Positions 1 through 8,129 of a stretch of DNA of 23,100 nt are shown one piece after another. This stretch comes from a virus. Under the pieces are notes generated by a model, which searched no databases, was not told where the DNA came from, and saw only the letters and a program-made list of their open reading frames with translations. Within the stretch, counting starts at the first letter, position 1. Every line of letters starts with the position of its first letter. Both the position numbers and the translations under genes were made by a program. The stretch lies in IMG/VR virus record IMGVR_UViG_3300022074_000393, positions 1-23,100 of that record. One strand, written 5' to 3'.

Positions 1-1
1 A

Positions 2-412
2 GGTAGTAACTTAACATTTAATTCTAGTTCAGGCACATTAGGTGCAACAGTATTTTCAGGATCAGGTTCATCACTTACAGGAGTAGTTATAGAAACTGCT
101 AGTACAGGAAGTGCCGAAATACCTGTAGGTACAACAGCACAAAGAGATGGCTCACCTGCAACAGGTATGTTTAGATTCAACTCTACAACAACAGGATTCG
201 AGGGCTACGATGGTAGTGCTTGGGGTGCGATTGGTGGTGGAGGTGGTGCTACTGGAGCAGGTGGAGACGAAGTATTCCAAGAAAACGAAAGAGTAGTTAC
301 AACCAACTATACTTTATCTACCAATAAATCTGCTATGTGCGTTGGACCATTAACGATTAATACAGGGGTTACAGTTACAATCCCATCAGGAGAGAGGTTA
401 GTTATCTTATGA
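2..412 (+). CDS. Tail fibre protein, 5'-truncated
   Basis: The frame is open from the first complete codon of the window, so the N-terminus lies upstream. The visible 136 residues are Gly/Ser/Thr-rich. They contain IPVGTTAQRDG, then a short MFRFNSTTTGFEGYDGSAWG motif, a Gly run, and a tail ending in GVTVTIPSGERLVIL. This is the familiar C-terminal layout of fibre and appendage proteins in marine phages, where the FEGYDGSAW motif closes a beta-rich region and the final part forms a tip. It ends in an ATGA overlap with the next fibre gene, so the two are probably translationally coupled. The role in host-surface recognition is inferred from this family pattern and from the neighbours. An internal ATG at 167 is not taken as the start because coding continues in frame before it. 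Confidence 0.8.
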   Translation, partial: GSNLTFNSSSGTLGATVFSGSGSSLTGVVIETASTGSAEIPVGTTAQRDGSPATGMFRFNSTTTGFEGYDGSAWGAIGGGGGATGAGGDEVFQENERVVTTNYTLSTNKSAMCVGPLTINTGVTVTIPSGERLVIL

Positions 413-924
413 CAGTTAAGATTAATGCAGATACATCAGACGGATTAAAGTTTGTATCAGATACAAGTGGTGTTATAGATTTACAATCAAATGGCACAAC
501 AAAAGCATCACTTAGTACAGGTGGTGTGTTTACTACTACAGGACAATCACAGGTAGAAGCTGTTAATACACCTGCTCAAGTTACAGTAAATAGTGCAACA
601 GCAACATCACTAGCTAGTGTATCAATTACAACGACTGGAAAACCTGTAATGCTTACAGCTTGTGGAGAATCAAATCCAGGACAAACAGGGGGTTGGTTTT
701 ATTACAGACTTTATAGAGGTAGTACAGAAATAGGAGCAAGGCATAAAGCAGAAAATGGTGGTGTATCATCTCAGAATTATGTTTTTGCTATAACTCACAT
801 TGATACACCTGCAGCAGGAACTTACACTTATTCGATACAAGCATATCAAGGTAGTGGAACTCATGTATTTGGCGAAGATGGAGATGTGGAGGGTGCTGTA
901 ATAACAGCACATGAAATATTATGA
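409..924 (+). CDS. Tail fibre / receptor-binding tip protein
   Basis: A 171-residue protein with a repetitive Thr/Ser/Gly-rich N-terminal stem (residues 1-50, including DGLKFVSDTSG and LQSNGTTKASLSTGG). It is followed by a beta-rich domain of about 115 residues with alternating hydrophobic strands (KPVMLTACGESNPG, GGWFYYRLYRGSTEIG, AGTYTYSIQAYQGSG). The stem matches the short fibre repeats common in marine phage fibres; the C-terminal part looks like a jelly-roll tip. It starts within an ATGA overlap with the preceding fibre and ends in another ATGA overlap with a small partner gene. It probably forms a trimeric distal fibre or adhesin at the virion tail. The exact ligand cannot be read from the sequence. 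Confidence 0.72.
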   Translation: MTVKINADTSDGLKFVSDTSGVIDLQSNGTTKASLSTGGVFTTTGQSQVEAVNTPAQVTVNSATATSLASVSITTTGKPVMLTACGESNPGQTGGWFYYRLYRGSTEIGARHKAENGGVSSQNYVFAITHIDTPAAGTYTYSIQAYQGSGTHVFGEDGDVEGAVITAHEIL

Positions 925-1217
925 GTAGTGTAATAGCAAAAGCAATTTTAAGATTAGAACCAAACGCACAATTTGCTATATTTGGTGGTAAAGATGATTA
1001 TACAATTAGATGGGATAGCAAAGATATAACACAACCAAGTCAATCAGATATAGATGCAAGTATTGTTGAGGTAGAAAAGTTAGATTATCAATTAAAAAGG
1101 TTAAAAGAATATCCTGACATTGGCGACCAACTAGATGACCTTTATGCAAAAGGAGCTTTCTCAGACGAGATGGCAGCAAAGATTAAAGCAATCAAAGACA
1201 AATACCCTAAAGGATAA
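921..1217 (+). CDS. Small fibre-partner protein, putative tail fibre assembly chaperone
   Basis: A 98-residue acidic protein. The N-terminal half has a small beta-like motif (ILRLEPNAQFAIFGGKDDY, IRWDS), then PSQSDIDASIVEVEKLD, EYPDIGDQLDDLY and a basic helical tail. The pattern of a PS-x-x-D/E-I-x-A-x-I helix followed by EYP-x-I-x-D-Q-L-D is common in small proteins encoded beside phage fibre genes and often considered assembly chaperones; that function is inferred. It is coupled to the preceding fibre by an ATGA overlap. It shares the PSxxDhxAxIxE motif with the gene at 3150, so the two look like diverged paralogues serving different fibres. Confidence 0.6.
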   Translation: MSSVIAKAILRLEPNAQFAIFGGKDDYTIRWDSKDITQPSQSDIDASIVEVEKLDYQLKRLKEYPDIGDQLDDLYAKGAFSDEMAAKIKAIKDKYPKG

Positions 1218-1220
1218 ATT

Positions 1221-2336
1221 ATGGCATTAACATTACATGGTACAGTATCAGATAACACAGTAGCTTTAGATAGAAAGACTGCTACCCCAATCATAATTAA
1301 TGGCGATATGCAAATAGCACAAAGAGGTACAAGTAATTCAGGTGTTACAAGTGAGGGATATCATAATGGTCCTGACAGGTGGAAACTTGTGCCACTAGGA
1401 ACTGTTACAATATCTCAATCGACAGACACTCCAACAGGACAAGGATTTAAAAACAGTTATAAGATTGATGTAACAACTGCTGATACAAGTTTAGCATCAG
1501 GAGATAACAGTAGGTTCATGACTTTTTTAGAAGGTCAAAATTTACAAATGTTTAATAAAGGTAATTCAGGTGCAGAAAATTTTACGATAGCTTTTTGGAT
1601 TAAAAGTAGTAAAACAGGCACTTATGTAATGGAACTTGTAGATGATAATGATAGGCATTGTTGTAAAACATACACAGTATCTAGTGCAAATACTTGGGAG
1701 AAAAAAGTTGTATCAATACCTAATGAAACATCAAATGCAATAGATGATGATAATACTTTAGGTCTACAAGTATATTGGTGGTTTGCAGGTGGTAGTGATT
1801 TTACATCAGGCACACTAGCAACAGCATGGGCTAGTAAGACAAGTGCTAATCGAGCAGTTGGTCTTAATGTAAACTGTTATGACAGCACAGATAATGAAGT
1901 TTATATAACAGGCATACAAATGGAAGTTGGTGATTTTGATTCTAACAGCATACCTGACTTTCAGTTTGAAGATGCAGGTACAAGTCTAGCTAGATGTCAG
2001 AGGTATTGCAGTTTAATTAAAGCAGATGCTACTACTACGAGGTTTGCTATGGGTTTTGCTAATTCTACCTCACAGGCAGAGGGTGTGGTTTATTTCCCTA
2101 CAAGCATGAGAACAGGACCTACTTTGGTTACATCAGGCACAGCTAGTGATTATGGTTGTACTGTTGCAGGTGCAATAGGGACTTGCACATCAACACCTAT
2201 TGTAGGGAATCAGTCAAACACTAATCCTTATTTTCAAGATGTATATTTTACACAATCAGGTTTGACAGCTAATGGTCCACAAGGTTTGTGTGGAAAAACA
2301 ACAGATGGATTTTTAAGATTTGAGGCAGAATTGTAA
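1221..2336 (+). CDS. Large tail fibre/appendage protein with carbohydrate-binding-like domain
   Basis: A 371-residue protein. Near the N-terminus it has the motif IINGDMQIAQRGTS followed by DRWKL, a hallmark of a widespread phage and prophage fibre family. In that family the motif precedes a jelly-roll domain similar to carbohydrate-binding modules. The middle (about residues 55-235) has strand-rich stretches such as FTIAFWIKSSKTGTYVMEL and ends with YITGIQMEVGDF, a typical closing strand of that domain. The remaining 135 residues, starting near FQFEDAGTSLARCQRYC, form a second beta-rich tip domain. The gene begins 3 bases after the previous stop and ends in a TAATG overlap with a 58-codon gene. 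The role, binding host-surface glycans, is inferred from the family. Confidence 0.78.
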   Translation: MALTLHGTVSDNTVALDRKTATPIIINGDMQIAQRGTSNSGVTSEGYHNGPDRWKLVPLGTVTISQSTDTPTGQGFKNSYKIDVTTADTSLASGDNSRFMTFLEGQNLQMFNKGNSGAENFTIAFWIKSSKTGTYVMELVDDNDRHCCKTYTVSSANTWEKKVVSIPNETSNAIDDDNTLGLQVYWWFAGGSDFTSGTLATAWASKTSANRAVGLNVNCYDSTDNEVYITGIQMEVGDFDSNSIPDFQFEDAGTSLARCQRYCSLIKADATTTRFAMGFANSTSQAEGVVYFPTSMRTGPTLVTSGTASDYGCTVAGAIGTCTSTPIVGNQSNTNPYFQDVYFTQSGLTANGPQGLCGKTTDGFLRFEAEL

Positions 2337-2512
2337 TGGCAATAGAATCAGCAAAATATTACAAAGACCATATTACAAACACAAATGTATCAATTATATT
2401 TGTAGACAATGGTGTAACAAAATCTGTTGGTATAAATGCAACAGACAACATAGACTACCAAGCTATACAAGAATGGGTAAAAGCAGGTAACACAATAGAG
2501 GAAGCAGACTAA
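2336..2512 (+). CDS. Small fibre-locus protein (58 aa)
   Basis: A short gene sitting exactly between two fibre genes, with TAATG overlaps at both ends. This makes it very unlikely to be a chance frame. The product begins MAIESAKYYKDH and ends YQAIQEWVKAGNTIEEAD. The C-terminal part resembles a short motif (YxAIxEWxxxGNTIxEAD) recurring in small proteins encoded among fibre genes of marine phages. There is no signal peptide or membrane segment. It may be a minor virion component or a partner of the 371-residue fibre just upstream. The function is unknown and the family recognition is from memory of the pattern, not a search. Confidence 0.72.
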   Translation: MAIESAKYYKDHITNTNVSIIFVDNGVTKSVGINATDNIDYQAIQEWVKAGNTIEEAD

Positions 2513-3150
2513 TGGCATTAGTAATTAAAGGAAGTAGCTCAGGACAAGTAACAGTTGATGTTCCTGCAAGTGCAGGGACGAACACTCTAACTTTACCTGC
2601 GACAACTGGCACAGTATTAGATACCAATAGTGCTTTAGCATCTAGCAAATTAAGTGGAGCTTTACCTGCTATAGATGGTTCTGCATTGACAGGTGTTGGT
2701 GGTGGAATAACACAAGCAGATATATGGAGATTGACTACAAATGTAACATCAGATACAGGTGGTGTTAGTAATTTTGAAAGAGCAGATGATACAGTAGCTA
2801 CTAAAGTAGGAGATGGTGTTAATTTTTCAACTCCTTATTTTACATTTAATGCTACAGGCATTTATTTAATTCAATCTATGGTTTTATTTGCACCTACAAA
2901 CGATAGTGATAATGCAATATGGATTACTAATTATCGTAATGATTCATCAGGTGCAGCAGACACATTAGCCGAGTGTCAAGGTTCAGATGGAAACACATCA
3001 AATTTTTCACAATGTATTATCGATGTAACAAATACAAGCAACGACCAAATTTATTTTCAAGTCATATCATTAGCGTCAGGTGGTAATGTAACAGGTAATA
3101 CTAATGCAAATAATACTTGTGTCAGTTTTATCAGATTAGGAGATACATAA
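2512..3150 (+). CDS. Tail fibre protein with C1q-like tip domain
   Basis: A 212-residue protein. The N-terminal 65 residues (LVIKGSSSGQVTVDVPASAG, TLTLPATTGTVLD, GSALTGVGGG) are the standard stem module of many marine phage fibres. From about residue 68 (ADIWRL) onward a beta-rich domain of 140 residues follows, with strands such as YFTFNATGIYLIQSMVLFAP and CIIDVTNTSNDQIYFQVISL and a closing CVSFIRLGD. This arrangement resembles the C1q/TNF-like trimeric jelly roll often found at fibre tips. TAATG overlaps join it to the small genes before and after it. It is probably a structural adhesin; the fold assignment is an inference from strand pattern. Confidence 0.75.
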   Translation: MALVIKGSSSGQVTVDVPASAGTNTLTLPATTGTVLDTNSALASSKLSGALPAIDGSALTGVGGGITQADIWRLTTNVTSDTGGVSNFERADDTVATKVGDGVNFSTPYFTFNATGIYLIQSMVLFAPTNDSDNAIWITNYRNDSSGAADTLAECQGSDGNTSNFSQCIIDVTNTSNDQIYFQVISLASGGNVTGNTNANNTCVSFIRLGDT

Positions 3151-3437
3151 TGGCAAAAGATTATCTACAACTAGCATTAGCTTATTTTAATACAGATAAA
3201 GGTCAATGGTATAAATGGAAAACAGATTATACAGGTAGTGAAAGAATGGCATATGCTAATTTAGAACTTGCAAATGATTCAGCAACAATGCCTAGTGAAG
3301 CAGATGTAAACGCTAAGATACAAGAAATTAAAGACGCAGAAACACAAAAATCAACTGATAAAACAAATGGTACAAACAAATTAAAAGCATTGGGCTTGAC
3401 TGATGCAGAAATCAAAGCACTAACACAAAAATATTAG
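3150..3437 (+). CDS. Small fibre-partner protein, paralogue-like to the gene at 921
   Basis: A 95-residue protein starting at MAKDYLQLAL. The ATG at 3150 overlaps the previous stop as TAATG, and this decides the start over an in-frame ATG at 3117 inside the fibre gene. The product has a short aromatic/basic N-terminus (KGQWYKWKTDYTG), then LELANDSATMPSEADVNAKIQEIKDAE and a helical tail ending ALGLTDAEIKALTQKY. The PSEADVNAKIQEI segment lines up with PSQSDIDASIVEV of the gene at 921, so both probably belong to one family of fibre-associated small proteins. The C-terminal halves differ. The role in fibre folding or attachment is inferred from position. Confidence 0.62.
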   Translation: MAKDYLQLALAYFNTDKGQWYKWKTDYTGSERMAYANLELANDSATMPSEADVNAKIQEIKDAETQKSTDKTNGTNKLKALGLTDAEIKALTQKY

Positions 3438-3446
3438 AGGTAACTA

Positions 3447-4172
3447 ATGGGATTAGAAACAGGAACATATATAGACAGTCTTAACAGCTCAAACCCTACA
3501 GCAGGTGATGCCGTATCAGAGGGTGATGACCATTTAAGACTTATAAAATCGACAGTAAAAGCAACATTCCCAAATTTATCTGGTGCTTGTACGAGTACAC
3601 AGGCAGAATTAAATCTACTCGATGGTGTTACGGCAAATACTACAGAACTTAACTATGTAGATATAACAACACTTGGAACAGTAGAAGCGTCTAAAGCTGT
3701 AACTGCCGATGCAAACAAAGATGTCACAGCTATACGAAATCTTACTATTACAGGTGCATTATCAGCAGGTAGTGGACTTGTAACTATGTCAGACATATAT
3801 CCTGTAGGAAGTATTTATATCAATGCAGCAGTAACAACTAACCCTGCAACCTTGTTAGGATTTGGTACATGGGTAGCATTTGGTTCAGGCAGAATGATGG
3901 TTGGTTATAACGCAGCAGATAGTGATTTTGACGCATTACAAGAAACAGGTGGTGCTAAAACTCATACATTGAGTATTGCTGAAATGCCATCTCACAATCA
4001 CAATAGACCTTTAGGTTGGAAACCTGCTCCAAACTCAACAGATGTTGATATAACAGGTGGTAATGGTATTAATCCTCAAACTAACATGGTCACAGACAAT
4101 ACTGGTGGAGGTGGAGCTCACAACAACATGCCACCATACATCGTTGCATATATGTGGAGAAGAACTGCATAA
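3447..4172 (+). CDS. Tail fibre protein with phage tail-collar domain
   Basis: A 241-residue protein. Its N-terminus carries a module common to many phage fibres (DSLNSSNPTAGDAVSEGDDHLRLIK, ending near TFPNLSG), then TQAELNLLDGVTANTTELNYVD repeats that form a stem. The C-terminal 125 residues match the phage collar domain: IYPVGSIYINA, FGTWVAFGSGRMMVG, TGGAKTHTLSIAEMPSHNH and NNMPPYIVAYMWRRT. In this family the collar domain forms the trimeric fibre tip. A GAGGT ribosome-binding sequence lies shortly before the ATG, and the gene ends in a TAATG overlap with the next gene. The domain call is strong; the receptor is unknown. Confidence 0.88.
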   Translation: MGLETGTYIDSLNSSNPTAGDAVSEGDDHLRLIKSTVKATFPNLSGACTSTQAELNLLDGVTANTTELNYVDITTLGTVEASKAVTADANKDVTAIRNLTITGALSAGSGLVTMSDIYPVGSIYINAAVTTNPATLLGFGTWVAFGSGRMMVGYNAADSDFDALQETGGAKTHTLSIAEMPSHNHNRPLGWKPAPNSTDVDITGGNGINPQTNMVTDNTGGGGAHNNMPPYIVAYMWRRTA

Positions 4173-5746
4173 TGGCAACATTTGTAGCACCTGCACCTAA
4201 AGGTCTAGTAAAAGATACAAACAATACTGTATTGCCCCCTGAATTCTATTCAGAAGCATCTAATATAAGATTTGCAGATAGTGCAGCTAAAAAGATTAAA
4301 GGACATGACCAGGTATTCGGCACACCTACAGTTGCCCCATATTTCGTTATTAACTGGGCAACAGGTACAAATGTATATTGGTATTATGCAGGTACAGCAA
4401 AGATTTACAGACAAAGTGGTAGCTCAACACATACAAATTTTACAAGGGCTTCAGGTGGAGATTACTCAACTAACTTAACAGCAATAGGAAACTGGACAGG
4501 AACTATTTATAATGGTCTACCTATATTATGTAATGGTGTAGACCAACCACAAGTATTAGCTACGACAGGAGCTAGTGCATTTAGTGATTTAACTAATTCA
4601 GGTGGTAGTGTTTGGCACTCTGTAAGTGGAACTACAACTGTTTGTAAAACTATTAAAGCATTTGGTAATTATTTAATAGCTTTGAATACTACAGAAAATG
4701 GAGTAAGTTTACCTAACAAAGTTAGATGGAGTGACGCAGCAGAAAATTTTTCATTACCATCTTCTTGGACAGCATCAGCAACTAATGATGCAGGGTCTGC
4801 AACAATTGGAGATGAATCAGATTTTATTATAGATGGTCTTGCATTGAAACAATCATTTGTAATATACAAAGCAAACTCTACATGGTTAGTTAATTATATA
4901 GGTGGTAATCTTGTATTTAGTTTTCAAAAACTATTTAACGATACAGGTGTATTAACAAGAAACTGCATAGCAGAGTTTGATGGTAAACATTTTATTGTAA
5001 CTCAAGGTGATTTAATCGTACATGATGGTGTAGCAAAACAGTCAGTAGCAACAAATTCTATTAAAAGACAATTGTTTGATGATATTAATGATGACTATTA
5101 TCAACTTACATTTTGCACACACAATGTTCAACAGTCTGAGATGTGGGTATGTTACCCTAGTATTGGTTCACAATATTGTAATAAGGCATTAATTTATAAC
5201 TACGTTAATAACTCATTTACTTTTCGTGACTTACCTAATATTTATCATATTGGTCCGGGCATTGTAGACCCCGGTGCAACATCTGTTGTATGGTCAGGAC
5301 AGTCTATGACATGGACAGCTTATAGTGGTACATGGGGAGATAGACAATATAACCCAACAGAAAGGTCTATTCTTATGGCAGGTGTAGCAGATACTAAACT
5401 GTATCGTGGAGATTTTGGGCAACAATTTGCAGGTGAAAACTACATCACAACCATAGAAAGAAAAGGATTAACTTTAGATGGCAACACGAACACAGTAAAA
5501 CAAGTAAGAAAACTTACACCTAAGATAGCAGGAACTGGCAAATGTACTATATCGGTAGGAAGTTCTATGAGTCCTAACGGCACATATACATTTACACCTA
5601 GTCAAGAATTTACACCTAATACGCAAAACAAAATAGATTGCAGAAGTACAGGTAAATTTATAGCAGTAAGATTTCAACACACAGAAGATAGCACTTTTGA
5701 ATTAAACGGATATGATTTAGAATATGAGGTAATTGGAGAAAGATAA
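4172..5746 (+). CDS. Podovirus-type structural protein, probable tail/stabilisation protein
   Basis: A 524-residue protein starting MATFVAPAPKGLVKD at the ATG that overlaps the preceding stop (TAATG); an upstream in-frame ATG at 4154 lies inside the previous gene. The N-terminus (GLVKDTNNTVLPPEFYSEAS then NIRFADSAAKKIKGHDQVFG) is characteristic of a structural protein family in podoviruses. It is followed by many short strands with regular aromatic positions, as in a beta-propeller (VYWYYAGTAKIYRQ, TWLVNYIGGNLVFSFQKLF, HFIVTQGDLIVHDG, SEMWVCYPS). The closing KFIAVRFQHTEDSTFELNGYDLEYE is typical. A role as tail hub, nozzle or head-stabilisation protein is plausible from family and position, but the sequence alone cannot distinguish these. 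Confidence 0.65.
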   Translation: MATFVAPAPKGLVKDTNNTVLPPEFYSEASNIRFADSAAKKIKGHDQVFGTPTVAPYFVINWATGTNVYWYYAGTAKIYRQSGSSTHTNFTRASGGDYSTNLTAIGNWTGTIYNGLPILCNGVDQPQVLATTGASAFSDLTNSGGSVWHSVSGTTTVCKTIKAFGNYLIALNTTENGVSLPNKVRWSDAAENFSLPSSWTASATNDAGSATIGDESDFIIDGLALKQSFVIYKANSTWLVNYIGGNLVFSFQKLFNDTGVLTRNCIAEFDGKHFIVTQGDLIVHDGVAKQSVATNSIKRQLFDDINDDYYQLTFCTHNVQQSEMWVCYPSIGSQYCNKALIYNYVNNSFTFRDLPNIYHIGPGIVDPGATSVVWSGQSMTWTAYSGTWGDRQYNPTERSILMAGVADTKLYRGDFGQQFAGENYITTIERKGLTLDGNTNTVKQVRKLTPKIAGTGKCTISVGSSMSPNGTYTFTPSQEFTPNTQNKIDCRSTGKFIAVRFQHTEDSTFELNGYDLEYEVIGER

Positions 5747-6003
5747 TGGCACAAGCCCCTAAGTACACACCAAATCCAGTACCGGCTAACCCTGAAGATT
5801 TACCTAGATATATCTTTGAGGAACTTATTAAACTTCAAGGTTCGTTAGAAGAAAACGCAACAACTTTTATAGAAGTAAAAAACGTAGAACCTGAAAGAAT
5901 TAAACAAGGAGATATAATCTATGCTGATGGTACTAATTTTAATCCCGGAAGTGGAGAGGGTATATACTTTAGAAATGCAGCAGGAAGTTGGGTTAAATTA
6001 TAA
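5746..6003 (+). CDS. Small structural-locus protein (85 aa)
   Basis: An 85-residue protein joined to the upstream structural gene by a TAATG overlap. The N-terminus is Pro-rich (KYTPNPVPANPEDLPRYIFEE), followed by a short helix and a strand-rich end (GDIIYADGTNFNPGSGEGIYF then RNAAGSWVKL). The end pattern is like short virion decoration or fibre-base proteins found beside tail genes in marine phages. It has no membrane segment and no catalytic motif. It probably belongs to the virion or its assembly; the function is not known. Confidence 0.55.
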   Translation: MAQAPKYTPNPVPANPEDLPRYIFEELIKLQGSLEENATTFIEVKNVEPERIKQGDIIYADGTNFNPGSGEGIYFRNAAGSWVKL

Positions 6004-6015
6004 AAGGAGAAATAA

Positions 6016-6450
6016 ATGATATACGTTTCAGGAATACCATCAAGATATATTGATGATGTATGGGAACATTGTGTAGAGTATATAGCAATGGGTATTAATA
6101 AATCTCAAGAAGAAATGAATGAGCATGATATCTATTACTTTTTAAAAGATGGAGAAATGCAGTTATGGGTTGTGTTCGATGAAGATAATAATAAAGAAAT
6201 TAAAGCTGTAGTTACTACACAAATAATAAACTATCCACAAAAAAAAGTGTGCAGAATAGTTACACTAGGTGGCAATGGCATGGATGAATGGGTCTCACAA
6301 GTATTAGATGTACTAGAAGATTGGTCAGAAGAACAAGACTGTGAAGCTATGGAAACTGTATGCAGAAAAGGATTCGTTAAAAAATTAAAGAACTTTGGTT
6401 ATGAACAAACATATACCATAGTTGGAAAAGAACTCACAACAATACATTAG
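6016..6450 (+). CDS. GNAT-like N-acetyltransferase family protein
   Basis: A 144-residue protein preceded by a good ribosome-binding site (AAAGGAGA). The pattern is a start with short helices (IPSRYIDDVWEHCVEYIA), then LKDGEMQLWVVFDED, strand VVTTQIINYPQKKVCRIVTLG, GGNGMDEWVSQVLDVLEDW and CEAMETVCRKGFVKKLKNFGY. This corresponds to a short GNAT-type fold seen in many podovirus structural clusters, where the strand reaching the TLGG turn leads into the acetyl-CoA-binding helix. The canonical Q/RxxGxG/A loop is not obvious, so activity is uncertain and it may be a GNAT-fold protein with another role. It sits between tail and internal virion genes. Confidence 0.6.
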   Translation: MIYVSGIPSRYIDDVWEHCVEYIAMGINKSQEEMNEHDIYYFLKDGEMQLWVVFDEDNNKEIKAVVTTQIINYPQKKVCRIVTLGGNGMDEWVSQVLDVLEDWSEEQDCEAMETVCRKGFVKKLKNFGYEQTYTIVGKELTTIH

Positions 6451-6459
6451 GAGAACACT

Positions 6460-7362
6460 ATGAGTAAAGGTGGAGGTGGCACTAATACTGTCCAAAAAGC
6501 CGACCCATGGGTAGGACAACAACCCTATCTAACTGATATATATGGAGAAGCATCAAGACTTTATGACCAAGGTCCAATGCAATTTTTCCCCGGACAAACA
6601 TATGCAAGTCCGAGTGATAGAACTATACAAGCAGAAGAAATGATAGCTAATCAAGCTTTGGGTAGCCAACAAGTTATGGCTAATCAAGCAGCACTAGCTA
6701 ATCAGTTTGGCTTAATGCAACCACAAATGTTATCAGAAAATCCATATCTTGCAGGTGCAACAGAAGCTGCACTAAGACCAGTCTATGGACAAGCACAAGG
6801 TTTACTACAACAAGCTAGACGTGGTGCTACAGGTGCAGGTCAGTTAGGTGGTACAAGACAAGCTATACTTGAACAAGGTGTTATAGCAGATTATATGCAA
6901 AAGGCAGGTGATATAAGTTCTCAAATGTATTCCAAAGCATATCAAGATTCTATTGATGCACAACAAAGAGCAATTAGTTTAGCTCCAAGTGTAATGCAAA
7001 TGGGATTAGCTCCTGCACAAACATTAGGTCAAGTAGGAATGTCAGAACAAGCAAGACAACAACAAGCTATAGATGAAGCTCGTTCTAGATTTGAGTTTGC
7101 ACAACAAGCTCCACAACAAGCACTAAGACAATACTCAGACATAGCATTAGGTAATATGTTGCCCGGCTCACAAACTACATCTATGTCAGGTGGAGACCCA
7201 TCGTTTATGCAACGAGCAGTAGGTGGTAGTTTATTAGGCATGGGTGTTTATGGAGCAGGAACATCAGCAGGATTGATTGGGGCAGGTGAAGCAGCATTAG
7301 TTTCAAATCCCGTAGGAGCTACAATAGCAGCAGGACTAGCAATAGCTAGTTTATTTGATTAG
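6460..7362 (+). CDS. Virion protein, probable internal/DNA-ejection protein
   Basis: A 300-residue protein with a strong ribosome-binding sequence (TAGGAGA) 9 bases before the ATG. It starts MSKGGGGTNTVQKADPWVGQ, followed by PYLTDIYGEASRLY, a motif common in podovirus virion proteins. Residues 50-230 are Gln/Ala-rich and helical (many AxxQ and QQA steps). The last 55 residues are a Gly/Ala-rich hydrophobic tail (GGSLLGMGVYGAGTSAGLIG, VGATIAAGLAIASLFD) able to enter a membrane. Helical Gln/Ala content plus a hydrophobic C-terminus is what ejection proteins show. It heads a four-gene run ending in the 1164-residue protein. Confidence 0.6.
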   Translation: MSKGGGGTNTVQKADPWVGQQPYLTDIYGEASRLYDQGPMQFFPGQTYASPSDRTIQAEEMIANQALGSQQVMANQAALANQFGLMQPQMLSENPYLAGATEAALRPVYGQAQGLLQQARRGATGAGQLGGTRQAILEQGVIADYMQKAGDISSQMYSKAYQDSIDAQQRAISLAPSVMQMGLAPAQTLGQVGMSEQARQQQAIDEARSRFEFAQQAPQQALRQYSDIALGNMLPGSQTTSMSGGDPSFMQRAVGGSLLGMGVYGAGTSAGLIGAGEAALVSNPVGATIAAGLAIASLFD

Positions 7363-7370
7363 GAGATATT

Positions 7371-8129
7371 ATGAGTAATAGTTTTTTAAATAAAGATTAT
7401 CTAAACTTTATGACTGGTATCTTTAAATCAGATGAAGAAAAGAAAAAAGAGTATGAAGATAATATTGCTAAAAATGTTCAAGCAATGGAAATGGAAAACG
7501 CTAAAAGAATAGCTGACAGAAAAACATTTGTTGGCAAACCTAGCCCATTATATGATACAACTGATACAGTTTACTTAAGTGATTTAGGTGGTAAATATTA
7601 TACAGACTCAGGACCTTTTACCAGACCCGGAGTATTGTTTAGTTCTTTATCTCCTGAAGAACAAAACAAAGCATTAATGGACACAAAACAAGTTGCAGAT
7701 TCTAGGAATCAAATGTCAAAAATTATTCCGGGAATTGAAAAAGGAACAATAATAAATCCTACATTATTACAACCTGATGCAAGACAAGCATATTTAGAAG
7801 AAGCAGGAAAAGTTTTTAGTACAACACAACAAGATAAATTAGCATCAGCACAAAGAACTATGATGCAACAAATGTCTACAAATGAAAATCTAAATCCATC
7901 AAAAGAAGTAGCAGAATATTTATCTACTTTAAATAAAGGTGATACTAAAGCTGTGGCAGAATCTCTTAAAGGAATGTCTCCTAATACATTAATGACTTTA
8001 CTCAGTGCTTTTCAAACAGACAAACCTACGCCACCACCTTTAACTAAAATTCCGACAGCTACAAAAGGAGTATTGCAAGATTATGAAGACCCATACGAAA
8101 GATACAGAAGACAAGGAGGAATATTATAG
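7371..8129 (+). CDS. Virion-locus protein of unknown function (252 aa)
   Basis: A 252-residue, mostly helical, charged protein with TAGGAGAT upstream of its ATG. The N-terminus is rich in Lys/Glu (KSDEEKKKEYEDNIAKNV), the middle has helices (DARQAYLEEAGKVFSTTQQD, LASAQRTMMQQMSTN) and the C-terminus is Pro-rich and basic (DKPTPPPLTKIPTATK, YERYRRQGG). No enzymatic motif, signal peptide or membrane segment is visible. Its position between the putative ejection proteins at 6460 and 8701 suggests it is packaged or helps assembly. It ends at a TAG whose last base begins the GTG start of the next gene. Confidence 0.5.
   Translation: MSNSFLNKDYLNFMTGIFKSDEEKKKEYEDNIAKNVQAMEMENAKRIADRKTFVGKPSPLYDTTDTVYLSDLGGKYYTDSGPFTRPGVLFSSLSPEEQNKALMDTKQVADSRNQMSKIIPGIEKGTIINPTLLQPDARQAYLEEAGKVFSTTQQDKLASAQRTMMQQMSTNENLNPSKEVAEYLSTLNKGDTKAVAESLKGMSPNTLMTLLSAFQTDKPTPPPLTKIPTATKGVLQDYEDPYERYRRQGGIL

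Noticed and set aside
2-4172. Fibre genes considered as targets of a diversity-generating retroelement
   Set aside because: No reverse transcriptase gene and no paired template/variable repeats are visible; the ACAGGT-rich similarity among fibres reflects Gly/Thr-rich stems.
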